A DNA stretch of 64,000 nucleotides, from assembly GCA_963751395.1 (NCBI GenBank), contig CAVVUC010000002.1, positions 1,302,001-1,366,000 on the forward strand. Direction: 5' to 3'. Positions within the stretch are counted from its first letter, which is position 1, and each line of letters starts with the position of its first letter. Of this stretch, positions 8,804 through 17,876 are shown one piece after another. Position numbers and translations under genes: made by a program. The notes under the pieces are model-generated. The model saw only the letters and a list, made by a program, of their open reading frames with translations, did no database searches and was not told the origin of the DNA. The DNA is from CAVVUC01 sp963751395 (GTDB lineage: Bacteria; Verrucomicrobiota; Verrucomicrobiia; Chthoniobacterales; Chthoniobacteraceae).

Positions 8804-10690
8804 ATGAAGAACTCTCACCCGCGCCTGCTAGTCGTCCTCCTTCTTCTCTGCTCTGTCACGATTCGCGCAAGTCACGCTGCGGATAACCCAACCATTCCGC
8901 CTCCTGACAAGCTTCTGACGACACTGGCTCGCGGGCACCCACGGCTTCTTGCCAGGGCCGGCGACTTTCAGGCGATCAAGCAGGCAGCGCTCAATAACAG
9001 CGAGTTGGCAGCCTGGTGCGAGAAGCTGAAACTTGGAGCGACCAAGATCCTTTCGGAGGAACCGAGCAAATACGAAATCCCGGACGGGAAACGGCTACTC
9101 GCGACGAGCCGGCGCGTAAGAGACCGTGTCACGGTTCTGGCCTTGGTTTATCGCCTGACCGGGGACAGGCGCTTTGCAGATCGTGCATGGTCGGAGTTGA
9201 ATGCCGCCGCTGCTTTCAAGGACTGGAATCCCAAGCACTTCCTCGACACGGCGGAAATGACCTGTGCCTTTGCAATCGGATACGACTGGCTTTACGACGT
9301 CTGGACGACCGGGCAGCGATCCGTGCTGCGCGCCGCGATCGTCGAGAAGGGACTGAATCCGGCGATGGATTGTTACAAGAAGAATTTGGGCTGGCCAGCG
9401 GCCAGACATAACTGGAACCAGGTGTGCAATGGAGGAATCGGGATGGGCGCGCTTGCCGTCGCGGATGAGCTGCCGGAGTTTTCGGCAACGGTTTTGAATT
9501 TTGCGCTCAACTCGCTTCCACTGGCGATGCATGAGTTTGCGCCGGATGGCGCGTGGGCTGAGGGTCCGGGTTATTGGAAGTATGCAACGGATTACACTGT
9601 CTATTTCCTTGCTTCCCTTGACTCCGCACTGGGGACCGACTTTGGTCTTTCGCGGATACCGGGCCTTTCCAAGACCGGGATGTTTCCCATCTACTTCACA
9701 GGGCCCACCGGCCTTGTCTTTAACTTTGCCGATGCGCATGGAGGCAAGTTCGAGGGCGCGCCACAACTCTTCTGGCTGGCCAGTAAATTCAACCAACCTG
9801 ACCTGGCCGCTTATCAACTCAAATACACCAAAGAAAAAGCTGCGCCCATGGACCTCATCTTTGGCAGACGATGGGTTGGCAGGCCTCTTACAATGGCGAC
9901 GCTTCCGTTGGACGGTTATTTTCGCAAGGCAGAAGTCGTAACGATGCGCAGCAGTTGGGAGGACCAAAAGGCGCTGTTTGTCGGGTTCAAAGCGGGTGAC
10001 AACAAAGCCAATCACAGCCATCTCGACACCGGTTCTTTCGTTCTGGATGCACTTGGCCAGCGATGGGTATGCAGCTTGGGTTCGGACAACTACAACCTGC
10101 CGGGTTACTTCGGAAACGCTCGCTGGGATTACTACCGGCTTCGTGCCGAGGGAAAGAACACGCTGGTGCTAAATCCAGGCCCGGGACCGGATCAGAACCC
10201 GAAGGCGGCTACTTCCATCACGCGTTTCAAGTCAAAGCCGGACCTTGCCTTTGCGATAGCGGATCTGACACAGGCTTATGCCGCGAGCGCGAACAAGGTT
10301 GAGAGAGGCATTCAGATGCTCGATAGAAAAGAGGTCATTGTTCAGGACGAAATCACAGCGGCCCGACCAGTGGATTTGTGGTGGTTTATTCACACCCGGG
10401 CCAGGATCGAACTTGGCACGGATGCCACCAGCGCCACGTTGGCCATCGGAAAGGAGAAACTATCGGTCAGGCTGTTTGGGCCGGATGGGGCCAGGTTCAA
10501 AATCATGCCCGCGGCGCCATTGCCTTCCTCGCCCAACCCTGAAGGGCAGGGACAGAACAAAGAGCAGAAACTTGCCATTTGGTTGCCGCACGTGAAAAGC
10601 GCCCGCATCGCCGTGATCTTTGTGCCGCTGACGGGAGGAACAAATCCGCCGTCGATCATTCGCACGATAAGGCCATTGGCGGATTGGTAG
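8804..10690 (+). CDS. Secreted heparinase II/III family protein
   Basis: The 628-residue protein starts at the ATG at 8804; a TTG four codons upstream gives a longer but less likely form. A signal peptide (LLVVLLLLCSVTIRASHA) is followed by a conserved opening, HPRLLARAGDFQAIK. An alpha/alpha toroid contains FAIGYDWLYDVW, AARHNWNQVCNGGIGMGALA and PDGAWAEGPGYWKYATDYT, with the conserved Asn, His, Glu and Tyr of PL12/PL15-like lyases. The C-terminal beta-sandwich contains GDNKANHSHLDTGSFVLDAL, the heparinase II/III signature. Such enzymes cleave uronic-acid polysaccharides by beta-elimination, but the substrate here cannot be told. It sits in an operon between the acetylesterase and the GH95-like gene. 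Confidence 0.88.
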   Translation: MKNSHPRLLVVLLLLCSVTIRASHAADNPTIPPPDKLLTTLARGHPRLLARAGDFQAIKQAALNNSELAAWCEKLKLGATKILSEEPSKYEIPDGKRLLATSRRVRDRVTVLALVYRLTGDRRFADRAWSELNAAAAFKDWNPKHFLDTAEMTCAFAIGYDWLYDVWTTGQRSVLRAAIVEKGLNPAMDCYKKNLGWPAARHNWNQVCNGGIGMGALAVADELPEFSATVLNFALNSLPLAMHEFAPDGAWAEGPGYWKYATDYTVYFLASLDSALGTDFGLSRIPGLSKTGMFPIYFTGPTGLVFNFADAHGGKFEGAPQLFWLASKFNQPDLAAYQLKYTKEKAAPMDLIFGRRWVGRPLTMATLPLDGYFRKAEVVTMRSSWEDQKALFVGFKAGDNKANHSHLDTGSFVLDALGQRWVCSLGSDNYNLPGYFGNARWDYYRLRAEGKNTLVLNPGPGPDQNPKAATSITRFKSKPDLAFAIADLTQAYAASANKVERGIQMLDRKEVIVQDEITAARPVDLWWFIHTRARIELGTDATSATLAIGKEKLSVRLFGPDGARFKIMPAAPLPSSPNPEGQGQNKEQKLAIWLPHVKSARIAVIFVPLTGGTNPPSIIRTIRPLADW

Positions 10691-10714
10691 AGGCAGACCC
10701 GCCGCTCAAACTCT

Positions 10715-13042
10715 ATGACTAAAGACATCCGCCCGCGAGTCGATTGGCCTGAGTTTATGGCGAGGCAGGACATGATATGGGACAGAATGCCGGTTGATTA
10801 TTTTGAGGGTGCCTTTGTCGGCAACGGACTTCTTGGAACGATTCTCTTTCTGGATGATCAGGAACCGAATACCCTCCGGTTCGAAATTGGCCGCACCGAT
10901 GTCTATGACCATCGAAAGCCGGGCACCGGTATGGACCGTGAGGTGTCATCGACTTACGCCGGCGGCTTTGCAAACGCCGAGTGGCGTTCCTGGTTCACCG
11001 CCGCCGTACATGACCGTGTTCGACTACCCATCGGACAGCTTCTGCTAACCCCTGTGGGAACAATCACCGGCACCTGTTTGCGTGCCGATTTATGGAATGC
11101 TGAAGTTCGCGGCACCATTACCACGGAGTCTGGCGAGATCGACCTTCGTTGCTTTGTGCCCTGTGGAACGGAGGTCATCGTCATCGATGTCCGCACTCGG
11201 GGAGGAGAGCGCGCGTGCCGGTTCAAGTTGCGGCCCCAGCAAGGAACCAGCCCGCGGTTTATTGCCGCACCCGATCGCGATACTCAGTTCGGGGTCAACG
11301 ATTTTGCCTACATTCCCAACCCGGAGTTTCAGGTCAAACAAATCGAAGGAATGGAGGTCGCAGTCCAGCCGCTTCTGGCCGGGAGTGATTACGCGACCGC
11401 ATGGAAAGAGGTTGCCTCGTCTTCTGACGGCCGCACCGTTTATCTTTCCGTGGCCAATCGACTTGCCCGAATGGGTTCCTCGGCCGAGGCTGTCGCCAAT
11501 GTAAGGAATGCGATCAAGCTCGGAGTCGCCAGCATGGAGTCAGCGCATCGCGACTGGTGGCATTCTTACTATCCGGCCAGCTTTGTCACTTTGCCCGATG
11601 CCAGAATGGAGAGCTTCTATTGGATACAGCTTTACAAGATGGCCAGTGCCACACGGCGCGACAAACCGGTGGTCGATCTGATGGGGCCGTGGTTCAAGCC
11701 TTCCGTGTGGGCGGCTTACTGGCACAATCTCAATACTCAACTGGCTTACTATTCCGTCCACGCCACAAACCACGTCGACTTGGGCGAACCTCTTTGTCGG
11801 CTGCTGGAAAGCAAGATGGATGGCTTGATTAACAATGTGGCCCCCGAGTTTCGCGAGGACTCGGCGGCGCTTGGTAATCCAACCGGCTATTACGATCTTG
11901 TTGCGCCCGCACCCGGCCCGCCGCCAGACAAGCTGGGGAAAGGTGCTTATCAATTCATAGCCCTGCCCTGGTTGATGCAGCACTTCTATCTCCAATATCG
12001 CCATACGATGGATGAACAGCGTCTCCGCGATTCCATTTATCCTTTGCTGCGACGCACCTTTAACACGTATTTGCACCTGATTGAATTGGCGGAGGACGGG
12101 CACTACCACATTCCGAATGCTTTCTCCGATGAATATGACGTTGCTGAAGACACCAGCATGAACATCGCTTTGTTGCGTTGGGGACTTGAAACCCTCATCG
12201 CAACCAGCAAGCGTCTGAAGATCGATGACCCGCTGTTGCCGAAGTGGAATGATGTGCTCGAAAAACTGGTCGAGTATTCCACCGATGAAGCAACCGGGAT
12301 CATGGTTGGCAAAGGGATGGCTTTTAGCAAGCCACACCGTCACTACAGTCATTTGTTCGGCGTCTTTCCGTTCTATGTGTTGAACATGGAACGGAACCCT
12401 GAGAAGCGCGACTTGATTCAGAAGTCCCTCCGGCAGTTCCTTGGTCTGGATGGAGATAACTGCATGTACAAATTCACTGGGGCTTCCTCACTTTACTCTG
12501 CGCTAGGGCAGGGTGACGATGCACTGAACGCACTCCAACGCGCGCTGACATTCATTTCCGGAGACTCCACGGTCACACCGAACACACTCTACAGTGAAAT
12601 CGGTGGCTGGCAGACCTTTGAGTCGCCTATCTCGGCAACGAGAAGCATGCTCGACATGTTGCTGCAGAGTTGGGGTGACAAGATTCGCGTCTTCCCCGCC
12701 TGTCCCCAGTCGTGGCCCGATGTCAGCTTCCACGGCTTGCGCGCCGAGGGCGCTTTCCTGGTGAGCGCCGTTCGCCAGGGTGGCAGGACTAAGTTCATTC
12801 GCGTCAAGAGTCTTGCCGGTGAGACTTGCCGTGTGGCCAGCGATCTGCCGGTGCCGCCGCGGGTGCTCGGACTGGCTCCCTCCAGTGTGCGTGTGTCCGA
12901 CGGTGTTGTGGAACTGGATATGCAAAAGGATCAGGTAGCCATGCTTTTCAGCGGCGAGCCGGTGCCAGATCTCACCATCGAACCGCTCGCGCATAGCTCC
13001 AACGATCGCCACTACTGGGGCTTGCCCGATGCCTTTGCTTGA
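10715..13042 (+). CDS. GH95-like glycoside hydrolase (six-hairpin glycosidase fold)
   Basis: The 775-residue protein has an N-terminal beta domain opening with YFEGAFVGNGLLGTILFL, the way GH95 and related alpha-L-fucosidase/galactosidase families begin. An (alpha/alpha)6 catalytic domain follows, with WAAYWHNLNTQLAYYSVHAT, IPNAFSDEYDVAEDTSMNI and KPHRHYSHLFGVFPFYVLN, and then a C-terminal beta domain. The region before SMNIALLRWGLETL supplies the carboxylates expected of an inverting enzyme. There is no signal peptide, so it may act in the cytoplasm on imported oligosaccharides, unlike its exported neighbours. It follows the heparinase-like gene by 24 bp. GH95 is the best guess; other six-hairpin families are possible. 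Confidence 0.72.
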   Translation: MTKDIRPRVDWPEFMARQDMIWDRMPVDYFEGAFVGNGLLGTILFLDDQEPNTLRFEIGRTDVYDHRKPGTGMDREVSSTYAGGFANAEWRSWFTAAVHDRVRLPIGQLLLTPVGTITGTCLRADLWNAEVRGTITTESGEIDLRCFVPCGTEVIVIDVRTRGGERACRFKLRPQQGTSPRFIAAPDRDTQFGVNDFAYIPNPEFQVKQIEGMEVAVQPLLAGSDYATAWKEVASSSDGRTVYLSVANRLARMGSSAEAVANVRNAIKLGVASMESAHRDWWHSYYPASFVTLPDARMESFYWIQLYKMASATRRDKPVVDLMGPWFKPSVWAAYWHNLNTQLAYYSVHATNHVDLGEPLCRLLESKMDGLINNVAPEFREDSAALGNPTGYYDLVAPAPGPPPDKLGKGAYQFIALPWLMQHFYLQYRHTMDEQRLRDSIYPLLRRTFNTYLHLIELAEDGHYHIPNAFSDEYDVAEDTSMNIALLRWGLETLIATSKRLKIDDPLLPKWNDVLEKLVEYSTDEATGIMVGKGMAFSKPHRHYSHLFGVFPFYVLNMERNPEKRDLIQKSLRQFLGLDGDNCMYKFTGASSLYSALGQGDDALNALQRALTFISGDSTVTPNTLYSEIGGWQTFESPISATRSMLDMLLQSWGDKIRVFPACPQSWPDVSFHGLRAEGAFLVSAVRQGGRTKFIRVKSLAGETCRVASDLPVPPRVLGLAPSSVRVSDGVVELDMQKDQVAMLFSGEPVPDLTIEPLAHSSNDRHYWGLPDAFA

Positions 13043-13159
13043 AGTTCACAAACTGTGTCCCTGGCGCACGGAGCTTTCAATATCCACCAGGAGCATGCTC
13101 GCTGGTGAATGCGCCTGCTTCTTGTTTGCACAGCGTCGGATTGAGTTTACGCTCCTTCC

Positions 13160-14167
13160 ATGAAGATGGCCCCCGCAAGTTTGGTTGCGCTTACATTTGG
13201 CACCCTGCTGGCATTATCCTGCCCATGCCTGCCTGCTTCGCTTGCGGGGCCAAATGAAGAGTTGCCGTTTGGCTTTGTGCCACTCGAGTGGGTGACCGGT
13301 TTGTTAAAGAAAAGCCTGTCGCCGAGTGGGCGCTACGTGATCCTGGCTGCCAGGGGCAGTGTTCGAGTCTATGACTCTGTTGAGAAAATTCAGGAGGCGA
13401 AGCGGGCTTTGGAAGAACTCCAGAACGCGCCGGCGACGCTTGTGATGGAGCTAACTGTGAGAACGGGTGCCCGTCGTGTTACCCGCCAGCAGTATCCTTC
13501 GGAGGAACCGGCCCTTTCCTATGAGGTGCTCGTTCCGCGACGCTACGATCCGACGCGCATCTTCGAGAATTCCGGGGGTGGCGTGACGATTGTGCCGGGT
13601 TTACCCCGCGATTTTGACTCGCGCCGTGTCGAGTCGGGCGCGATCGTCAAAAGGTCGCCGAGTGGTTACGCCACTCTTACGCCGGAAGTCCGGCTCAGCG
13701 AGACGGGTCTTGAAGGGGGAGTGGTGCGCAAATTCAATGGGTCCGCGCTGCTGGGAAGGCCTGTTGCGCTGACGGTGTCGCGGAAAGTAAGTGACCCGCG
13801 TGCGCTTCGTGAGTGGGCTGTCAGACACGGCGCCATCCCTGGGAATGAACCCGACTGGGCGGTCGCGGGTGCCGAGTTCATCGTGACTCCGGCACTTTCC
13901 AACGGCTATCTGAGTTTGCAAGTCGTCCCGCAGATTGTCGTGTCTGCGAGCGACGGCCGGCACGTCGTCCGCAGAATACCGATATCGGATTACGCGACTG
14001 GTTTTCTGGCTCAACGAAATTCGGTCATGCCAATGCAGGCGATGGCAGCCAATGACCCTGAGTTCTATGCGCTATTTCTCGGAGTAAAGTTGACCGAAGG
14101 TGAGAGCCAGACACTTATGTCCCTCGGGGCAAAAGTCCAATACATCGAACAGTCGGGAGCGAAATGA
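13160..14167 (+). CDS. Exported protein with a secretin-N-domain-like segment
   Basis: The 335-residue protein has a signal peptide (VALTFGTLLALSCPCLPASL). Residues 45-100 (YVILAARGSVRVYDSVEKIQEAKRALEEL, shown in part) have the beta-alpha pattern of the short N1 domains of type II/III secretins, where such segments ring the periplasmic mouth of the channel. The rest, including PEVRLSETGLEGG, is beta-rich and unrecognised. The C-terminal beta-barrel part of a secretin is not obvious, so this is at most an accessory or degenerate relative. It is convergent with the next small secreted-protein gene, 22 bp apart, and 118 bp after the GH95-like gene. Confidence 0.5.
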   Translation: MKMAPASLVALTFGTLLALSCPCLPASLAGPNEELPFGFVPLEWVTGLLKKSLSPSGRYVILAARGSVRVYDSVEKIQEAKRALEELQNAPATLVMELTVRTGARRVTRQQYPSEEPALSYEVLVPRRYDPTRIFENSGGGVTIVPGLPRDFDSRRVESGAIVKRSPSGYATLTPEVRLSETGLEGGVVRKFNGSALLGRPVALTVSRKVSDPRALREWAVRHGAIPGNEPDWAVAGAEFIVTPALSNGYLSLQVVPQIVVSASDGRHVVRRIPISDYATGFLAQRNSVMPMQAMAANDPEFYALFLGVKLTEGESQTLMSLGAKVQYIEQSGAK

Positions 14168-14189
14168 CCCTTGCCCGCCGCCTCCGATT

Positions 14190-14693
14190 TCAAGGCTGCG
14201 TTGATTTTTGATCCCGGAGAAACTTATAGCGATCCAACAGGGCTTTGTCGCGGATCGCCTTTTGAAACATTGTGCCTTCGTATTCGATTGCAGGCCGCTG
14301 GGTCGGCGCAACATCGGGAAGAGTCAATGGAAGGGAACCTGCCTGGAGATTGCCAGTCTGGAGATGACTGGCGCGAAGCGCACCCAGTTGCCCGGCATTC
14401 GTAGTTTTCGGCGTGGGCTCTGATTTCGATTGCTCAGCCGGCTGTGTGACTTTCGTTTTGCCAGTTTGTTCTGCGTCCGCCTCATTGAGTTGCGCATTGA
14501 GCGAGCCGAGGTAGGCCTTGTAAAACTTGAGAAGGTTCTCGATTGCTGCGGCTGCTTCCTTTTCTTCAGCGGTTGAAACAGTTGTTGCCGGCTTGGGATC
14601 TGCTGGAACGGTCGATTGGCAAAGAGCCGTGTGCATTGCTCCAGCAACAACGAATGCGAAAACCCAGCGGAACAAGGTGTGGTTCATTTTCAT
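14190..14693 (-). CDS. Small secreted protein, unknown function
   Basis: The 167-residue product starts MKMNHTLFRWVFAFVVAGAM, a Sec signal peptide. The ATG at 14691-14693 has CAGGAG about 7 bases upstream, so it is preferred over the frame start six codons earlier. The mature region has a Glu/Ala-rich helix (EEKEAAAAIENLLKFYKAYL), a Lys/Thr/Pro/Gln linker and a C-terminal helix rich in Lys, Arg and Asp. No domain is recognised. It lies 79 bp downstream of yacP on the same strand and may be the last member of the envelope operon. Confidence 0.6.
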   Translation of the reverse strand: MKMNHTLFRWVFAFVVAGAMHTALCQSTVPADPKPATTVSTAEEKEAAAAIENLLKFYKAYLGSLNAQLNEADAEQTGKTKVTQPAEQSKSEPTPKTTNAGQLGALRASHLQTGNLQAGSLPLTLPDVAPTQRPAIEYEGTMFQKAIRDKALLDRYKFLRDQKSTQP

Positions 14694-14772
14694 TCTGCGC
14701 TCCTGTTGCAACGAAACCTAGAATCGCACTGAACTCCCCAGGGCGCGAGGACAAAACCGTCCGTGCCGATCC

Positions 14773-15207
14773 TTACGAGCGCCGCCGATGCTTCTTCAAC
14801 CGCCGGTCGAGGTCGGCTCTTGCATCGTCGAGCAAGCCGCGCAGCGCTTCTGCGGAGATCGCGTTCGCGCCGAAGGTGATCACGGTCTGCTGCTCCAGCA
14901 AATCCGACGTGGCGACCGTGATGTCATTTTCGCTCCCGTATTTCGCAACGAGGCGTTCGATGATGTCGTCCGCTGTCTGGTCTGCTCCGGAGTAGAAGAT
15001 CTGAATGCCGCCCGGCTCCGTCGCCTCGGACCACTTTCCGCCTTTGCCATCGAAAACCACGATCACGTGAACACCCGATGCATCCTGATATTCGGTGAGC
15101 AATTTAACGACAGCCTCGCGCCCATTCGCGGTGCGCTGCTTGTGAAGCTTGAGAATTTCCGGCCACGCGAAAATCACGCTATGGCCATCGACGATGAGGA
15201 CACGCAC
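14773..15207 (-). CDS. yacP: YacP-like NYN-domain ribonuclease
   Basis: The 144-residue product matches the YacP/Rae1 (DUF901) family, a PIN-like NYN nuclease fold. The first strand MRVLIVDGHSVIFAWPE holds the conserved Asp7 and the Gly-His/Asn position; later acidic positions are VFDGKGGKW, GADQTADDIIERL and VATSDLLEQ. In Bacillus the family cleaves mRNA on the ribosome. The start is GTG at 15207. It follows lpxA by 23 bp, so it is co-transcribed with lipid A genes, a curious pairing without a clear reason. Confidence 0.82.
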   Translation of the reverse strand: MRVLIVDGHSVIFAWPEILKLHKQRTANGREAVVKLLTEYQDASGVHVIVVFDGKGGKWSEATEPGGIQIFYSGADQTADDIIERLVAKYGSENDITVATSDLLEQQTVITFGANAISAEALRGLLDDARADLDRRLKKHRRRS

Positions 15208-15230
15208 GGCTCCGGTGGCAGGCTGGCTCT

Positions 15231-16049
15231 TTAGTCCGAGGTGACTTCCTGCGAGGATTTCTTCACCGGCCGGCGGATGATCCCTCGGTGGCTTGATGAA
15301 ATGAAGTCGAGCAGTTGCCCGATCTCCGGGACGCCTGCAAGCGAGTCCCTGATTTTCTCAGCAGCCTGCTGCACGTTGAACTTCGAGCGGTAGATGATCC
15401 GATAAGCCTCGCGGATCTGGCGAATCGTTTCCGGCGGAAAACCGCTGCGCTCCATGCCGACTTGATTGATGCCTCGGACAAGCGCGGGATTGCCGTCCGC
15501 GATCATGAACGGCGGCACATCCTGCACGATCTTGGAGCAGCCTCCGGTGATCGCGTGGCGTCCGATTCGGGTGAATTGATGCACAGCGGTCAGTCCGCCG
15601 ATCACGGCATGATCGTGAACTTCAACGTGACCGGCGATCGTGCCGTTGTTGGAAAAGATCACGTTGTCTCCGACGACGCAGTCATGCGCGATGTGGCTGT
15701 AGGCGAGGAAATTTCCGCCGCTCCCGATTCTTGTCACCGAGCCGGGAGCGGTGCCGCGATGCACCGTGGAAAACTCGCGGAAACAATTGTTGTTGCCGAT
15801 TTCGAGGTGGGTCGGTTCGCCCGCGTACTTGAGATCCTGGGTGCGCTGGCCGATCGAGCCGCACGCATAAAACCTGTTGCCGCTGCCAATCCTTGTCGGC
15901 CCGCAGACTGTGACGTGATGCTGCAACCAGCAGCCGTCGCCAATCTCGACACCGGCTTCCACGACACAATACGCCCCAATCGAAACGTCCGCACCGATGC
16001 GCGCTTCCGGATCCACGATTGCCGTCGGATGTATTTGCGTCCCGTTCAC
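15231..16049 (-). CDS. lpxA: Acyl-ACP--UDP-N-acetylglucosamine O-acyltransferase
   Basis: The 272-residue LpxA catalyses the first step of lipid A synthesis, moving an R-3-hydroxyacyl chain from ACP to UDP-GlcNAc in the cytoplasm. The N-terminal two thirds are hexapeptide repeats of a left-handed beta-helix (IHPTAIVDPEARIGADVSIG and onward). The catalytic histidine is His122 in YSHIAHDC, and the conserved GGLTAVHQFTRIGRHA and NQVGMERSGF segments are present. The start is GTG at 16049, sharing four bases (GTGA) with the lpxC-fabZ stop, which implies translational coupling. Confidence 0.96.
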   Translation of the reverse strand: MNGTQIHPTAIVDPEARIGADVSIGAYCVVEAGVEIGDGCWLQHHVTVCGPTRIGSGNRFYACGSIGQRTQDLKYAGEPTHLEIGNNNCFREFSTVHRGTAPGSVTRIGSGGNFLAYSHIAHDCVVGDNVIFSNNGTIAGHVEVHDHAVIGGLTAVHQFTRIGRHAITGGCSKIVQDVPPFMIADGNPALVRGINQVGMERSGFPPETIRQIREAYRIIYRSKFNVQQAAEKIRDSLAGVPEIGQLLDFISSSHRGIIRRPVKKSSQEVTSD

Positions 16050-17365
16050 CCTGACACGATCCCAAACAACATTTCAGCTTCGGACACGATCTCGTTGTTC
16101 ACCACGCAACGTCCCACAGCCTTGGCGATCCTGCCCTTTGCCTTTGTCAGCTCGCAATGGATGAAAAGGGTGTCGCCCGGGAAAACCGGCTTGCGAAACT
16201 TCACCGCGTCGGCGCTCATGAAATAACCGATGTTGCCGGCGGCCTTGCTGGCGCGCATCAGCATAACGCTCGCGACCTGCGCCATCGCCTCGAGTTGCAG
16301 CACTCCCGGCATCACGGGATGTCCGGGAAAGTGGCCTTGAAAATACGGCTCGTTGATCGTGACCGATTTCACGCCGGTGCATTTGGTGTCGCCCTCGAAA
16401 GCGACGATGCGATCGACCAGCAGAAACGGATAGCGATGCGGCAGAATCCCCATCACGTCGTTCACGTCGAGCACCGCGCCGCCTTTTGGCACGATCGACG
16501 GCGGCACCATCGCCATGGTCTTCGCGTGCTGTTTGCCGAGCGCGCGCGCCAGGTCCGTGTTCGGTCCATGGCCGGGTTTCACCGCGATGACGTGTCCGCG
16601 GATTCTCGTCCCGAAAAGTGCGAGGTCGCCGACGATGTCGAGGACTTTGTGGCGCGCAAACTCATCGGCGAACCGCAGCGGCTCCTTGCTGAGCACCGCC
16701 TCGCCGCGCACCACGATCGCGCTCTCCAGGCTGCCTCCCTTGATCAGGCCTTTGTCCATCAGCGGCTTCACGTCCTCGTAATAAACGAACGTCCGCGCAT
16801 CGGCGATTTCCTTTTCGTAAATCGCGGGCGTGATTTCCGTGGAGAAAAACTGCGTGAACCGCCCGTTGGGTCCAACCTGCGTGCAACTGACGCGAAATTT
16901 GTCGTCGGGCACGATTGTCATGATCGCCCCGGTTTTCGTCTCGAGGTGCAGGGGTTCCGACACGTCGTAAAAAGCGCGCGGTGCAGTCTGCGCAACGATG
17001 CCGGCTTTCTTGATCAACTCGACGTAAGGCCGTGCGCTGCCGTCGCCGATGGGCGGCTCGTTGGCGTCCATCTCGATGAGGACGTTGTCCACTTCGAGAC
17101 CCGCGAAAGCAGACAGCACGTGCTCGACGGTGTGGACCTTGACGTTGCCCTCCGCGATCGTCGTTGCGCGTTCGACGGTTTTGACGTTCTCGATCCGCGC
17201 ATCAATCGTTGGTTCGTCCGGCAGGTCTTTTCGTTTGAATTTCCGCCCGAACCCGGCGGGCGCCGGATGAATGGTAAGCGTAACTTTTTCGCCAGTGTGC
17301 AGAGAGGTGCCGGAAAGGCTGGCGCTTTTGGCGAGGGTGTGTTGAAGCGATACGGTGGAAGACAT
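16046..17365 (-). CDS. lpxC-fabZ: Bifunctional UDP-3-O-acyl-GlcNAc deacetylase / 3-hydroxyacyl-ACP dehydratase
   Basis: The 439-residue fusion joins two lipid enzymes. Residues 1-290 are LpxC, the zinc deacetylase that commits to lipid A: zinc ligand His82 in HTVEHVLSAFAGL, the FARHKVLDIVGDLALFG segment with the other ligands, and the HVIAVKPGHGPN catalytic loop. Residues 295-439 are FabZ, which dehydrates 3-hydroxyacyl-ACP: the active site His345 and Glu359 lie in FQGHFPGHPVMPGVLQLEAM. The fusion is known from Bacteroidetes and some PVC-group bacteria. The frame runs 41 codons upstream into the preceding gene; the ATG at 17365 (MSSTVSLQHTL) starts the conserved protein. It lies between the cyclic-nucleotide-binding gene and lpxA in one operon. 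Confidence 0.96.
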   Translation of the reverse strand: MSSTVSLQHTLAKSASLSGTSLHTGEKVTLTIHPAPAGFGRKFKRKDLPDEPTIDARIENVKTVERATTIAEGNVKVHTVEHVLSAFAGLEVDNVLIEMDANEPPIGDGSARPYVELIKKAGIVAQTAPRAFYDVSEPLHLETKTGAIMTIVPDDKFRVSCTQVGPNGRFTQFFSTEITPAIYEKEIADARTFVYYEDVKPLMDKGLIKGGSLESAIVVRGEAVLSKEPLRFADEFARHKVLDIVGDLALFGTRIRGHVIAVKPGHGPNTDLARALGKQHAKTMAMVPPSIVPKGGAVLDVNDVMGILPHRYPFLLVDRIVAFEGDTKCTGVKSVTINEPYFQGHFPGHPVMPGVLQLEAMAQVASVMLMRASKAAGNIGYFMSADAVKFRKPVFPGDTLFIHCELTKAKGRIAKAVGRCVVNNEIVSEAEMLFGIVSG

Positions 17366-17396
17366 GCAGAGGCTGGTTGGAAAATGCGGGCGCGGT

Positions 17397-17876
17397 TTAG
17401 TTCTTGCCGGAAGCGGTAGCAAGCAGGGAATCGATGTATTTCTTGTTCCCCGAGCGCATCCGCGCCACGAGCACGCGGCCAACGGCAATCAGAATTTTGA
17501 ACGCCGCGCTCGGATAAACTCCCGCGAGGGCACGCAGCATCGAGTGTGGCATTCGCATCAACTCGCAGTCCGTGATCGCCTCGACGTCGGCCGAGCGTGG
17601 TCCTTCATCGACGAGCGCGATTTCGCCGAAAAAGTCACCCGCCTTCAGCTCCGCGAGTTCGAAGATTTTCCCCTCGCGCCGGTGCTTCACTTTTGCCGAG
17701 CCCGACGTGAGCACGAACATGCAATCGCCTTTGTCGTCCTGTCTGACGACGCACTCGCCGGCCTTGACGGCGATCGGCTCGACGAGGTCGAGGAGCGCGA
17801 CCAGTTCGTTGTCGGTGAATTCCGCAAACAAGCTCATTTGTTGAAGCTGCCCGGGTGTTAGTGTTGGATTGCTCAT
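17397..17876 (-). CDS. Cyclic-nucleotide-binding domain protein
   Basis: The 159-residue product is a single cNMP-binding domain of the CRP/EPAC type. The beta-roll includes AGECVVRQDDKGDCMFVLTS, and the phosphate-binding cassette reads GDFFGEIALVDEGPRSADV, close to the FGE(I/L)AL...R(S/T)A consensus, so it should bind cAMP or a similar ligand. There is no helix-turn-helix: after the domain come only about 45 residues of helix. It is therefore not a CRP-type regulator by itself. It overlaps the upstream ABC ATPase gene by 4 bp and precedes lpxC-fabZ by 31 bp. An FHA-adenylate cyclase 5 kb away could supply the ligand. Confidence 0.88.
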   Translation of the reverse strand: MSNPTLTPGQLQQMSLFAEFTDNELVALLDLVEPIAVKAGECVVRQDDKGDCMFVLTSGSAKVKHRREGKIFELAELKAGDFFGEIALVDEGPRSADVEAITDCELMRMPHSMLRALAGVYPSAAFKILIAVGRVLVARMRSGNKKYIDSLLATASGKN

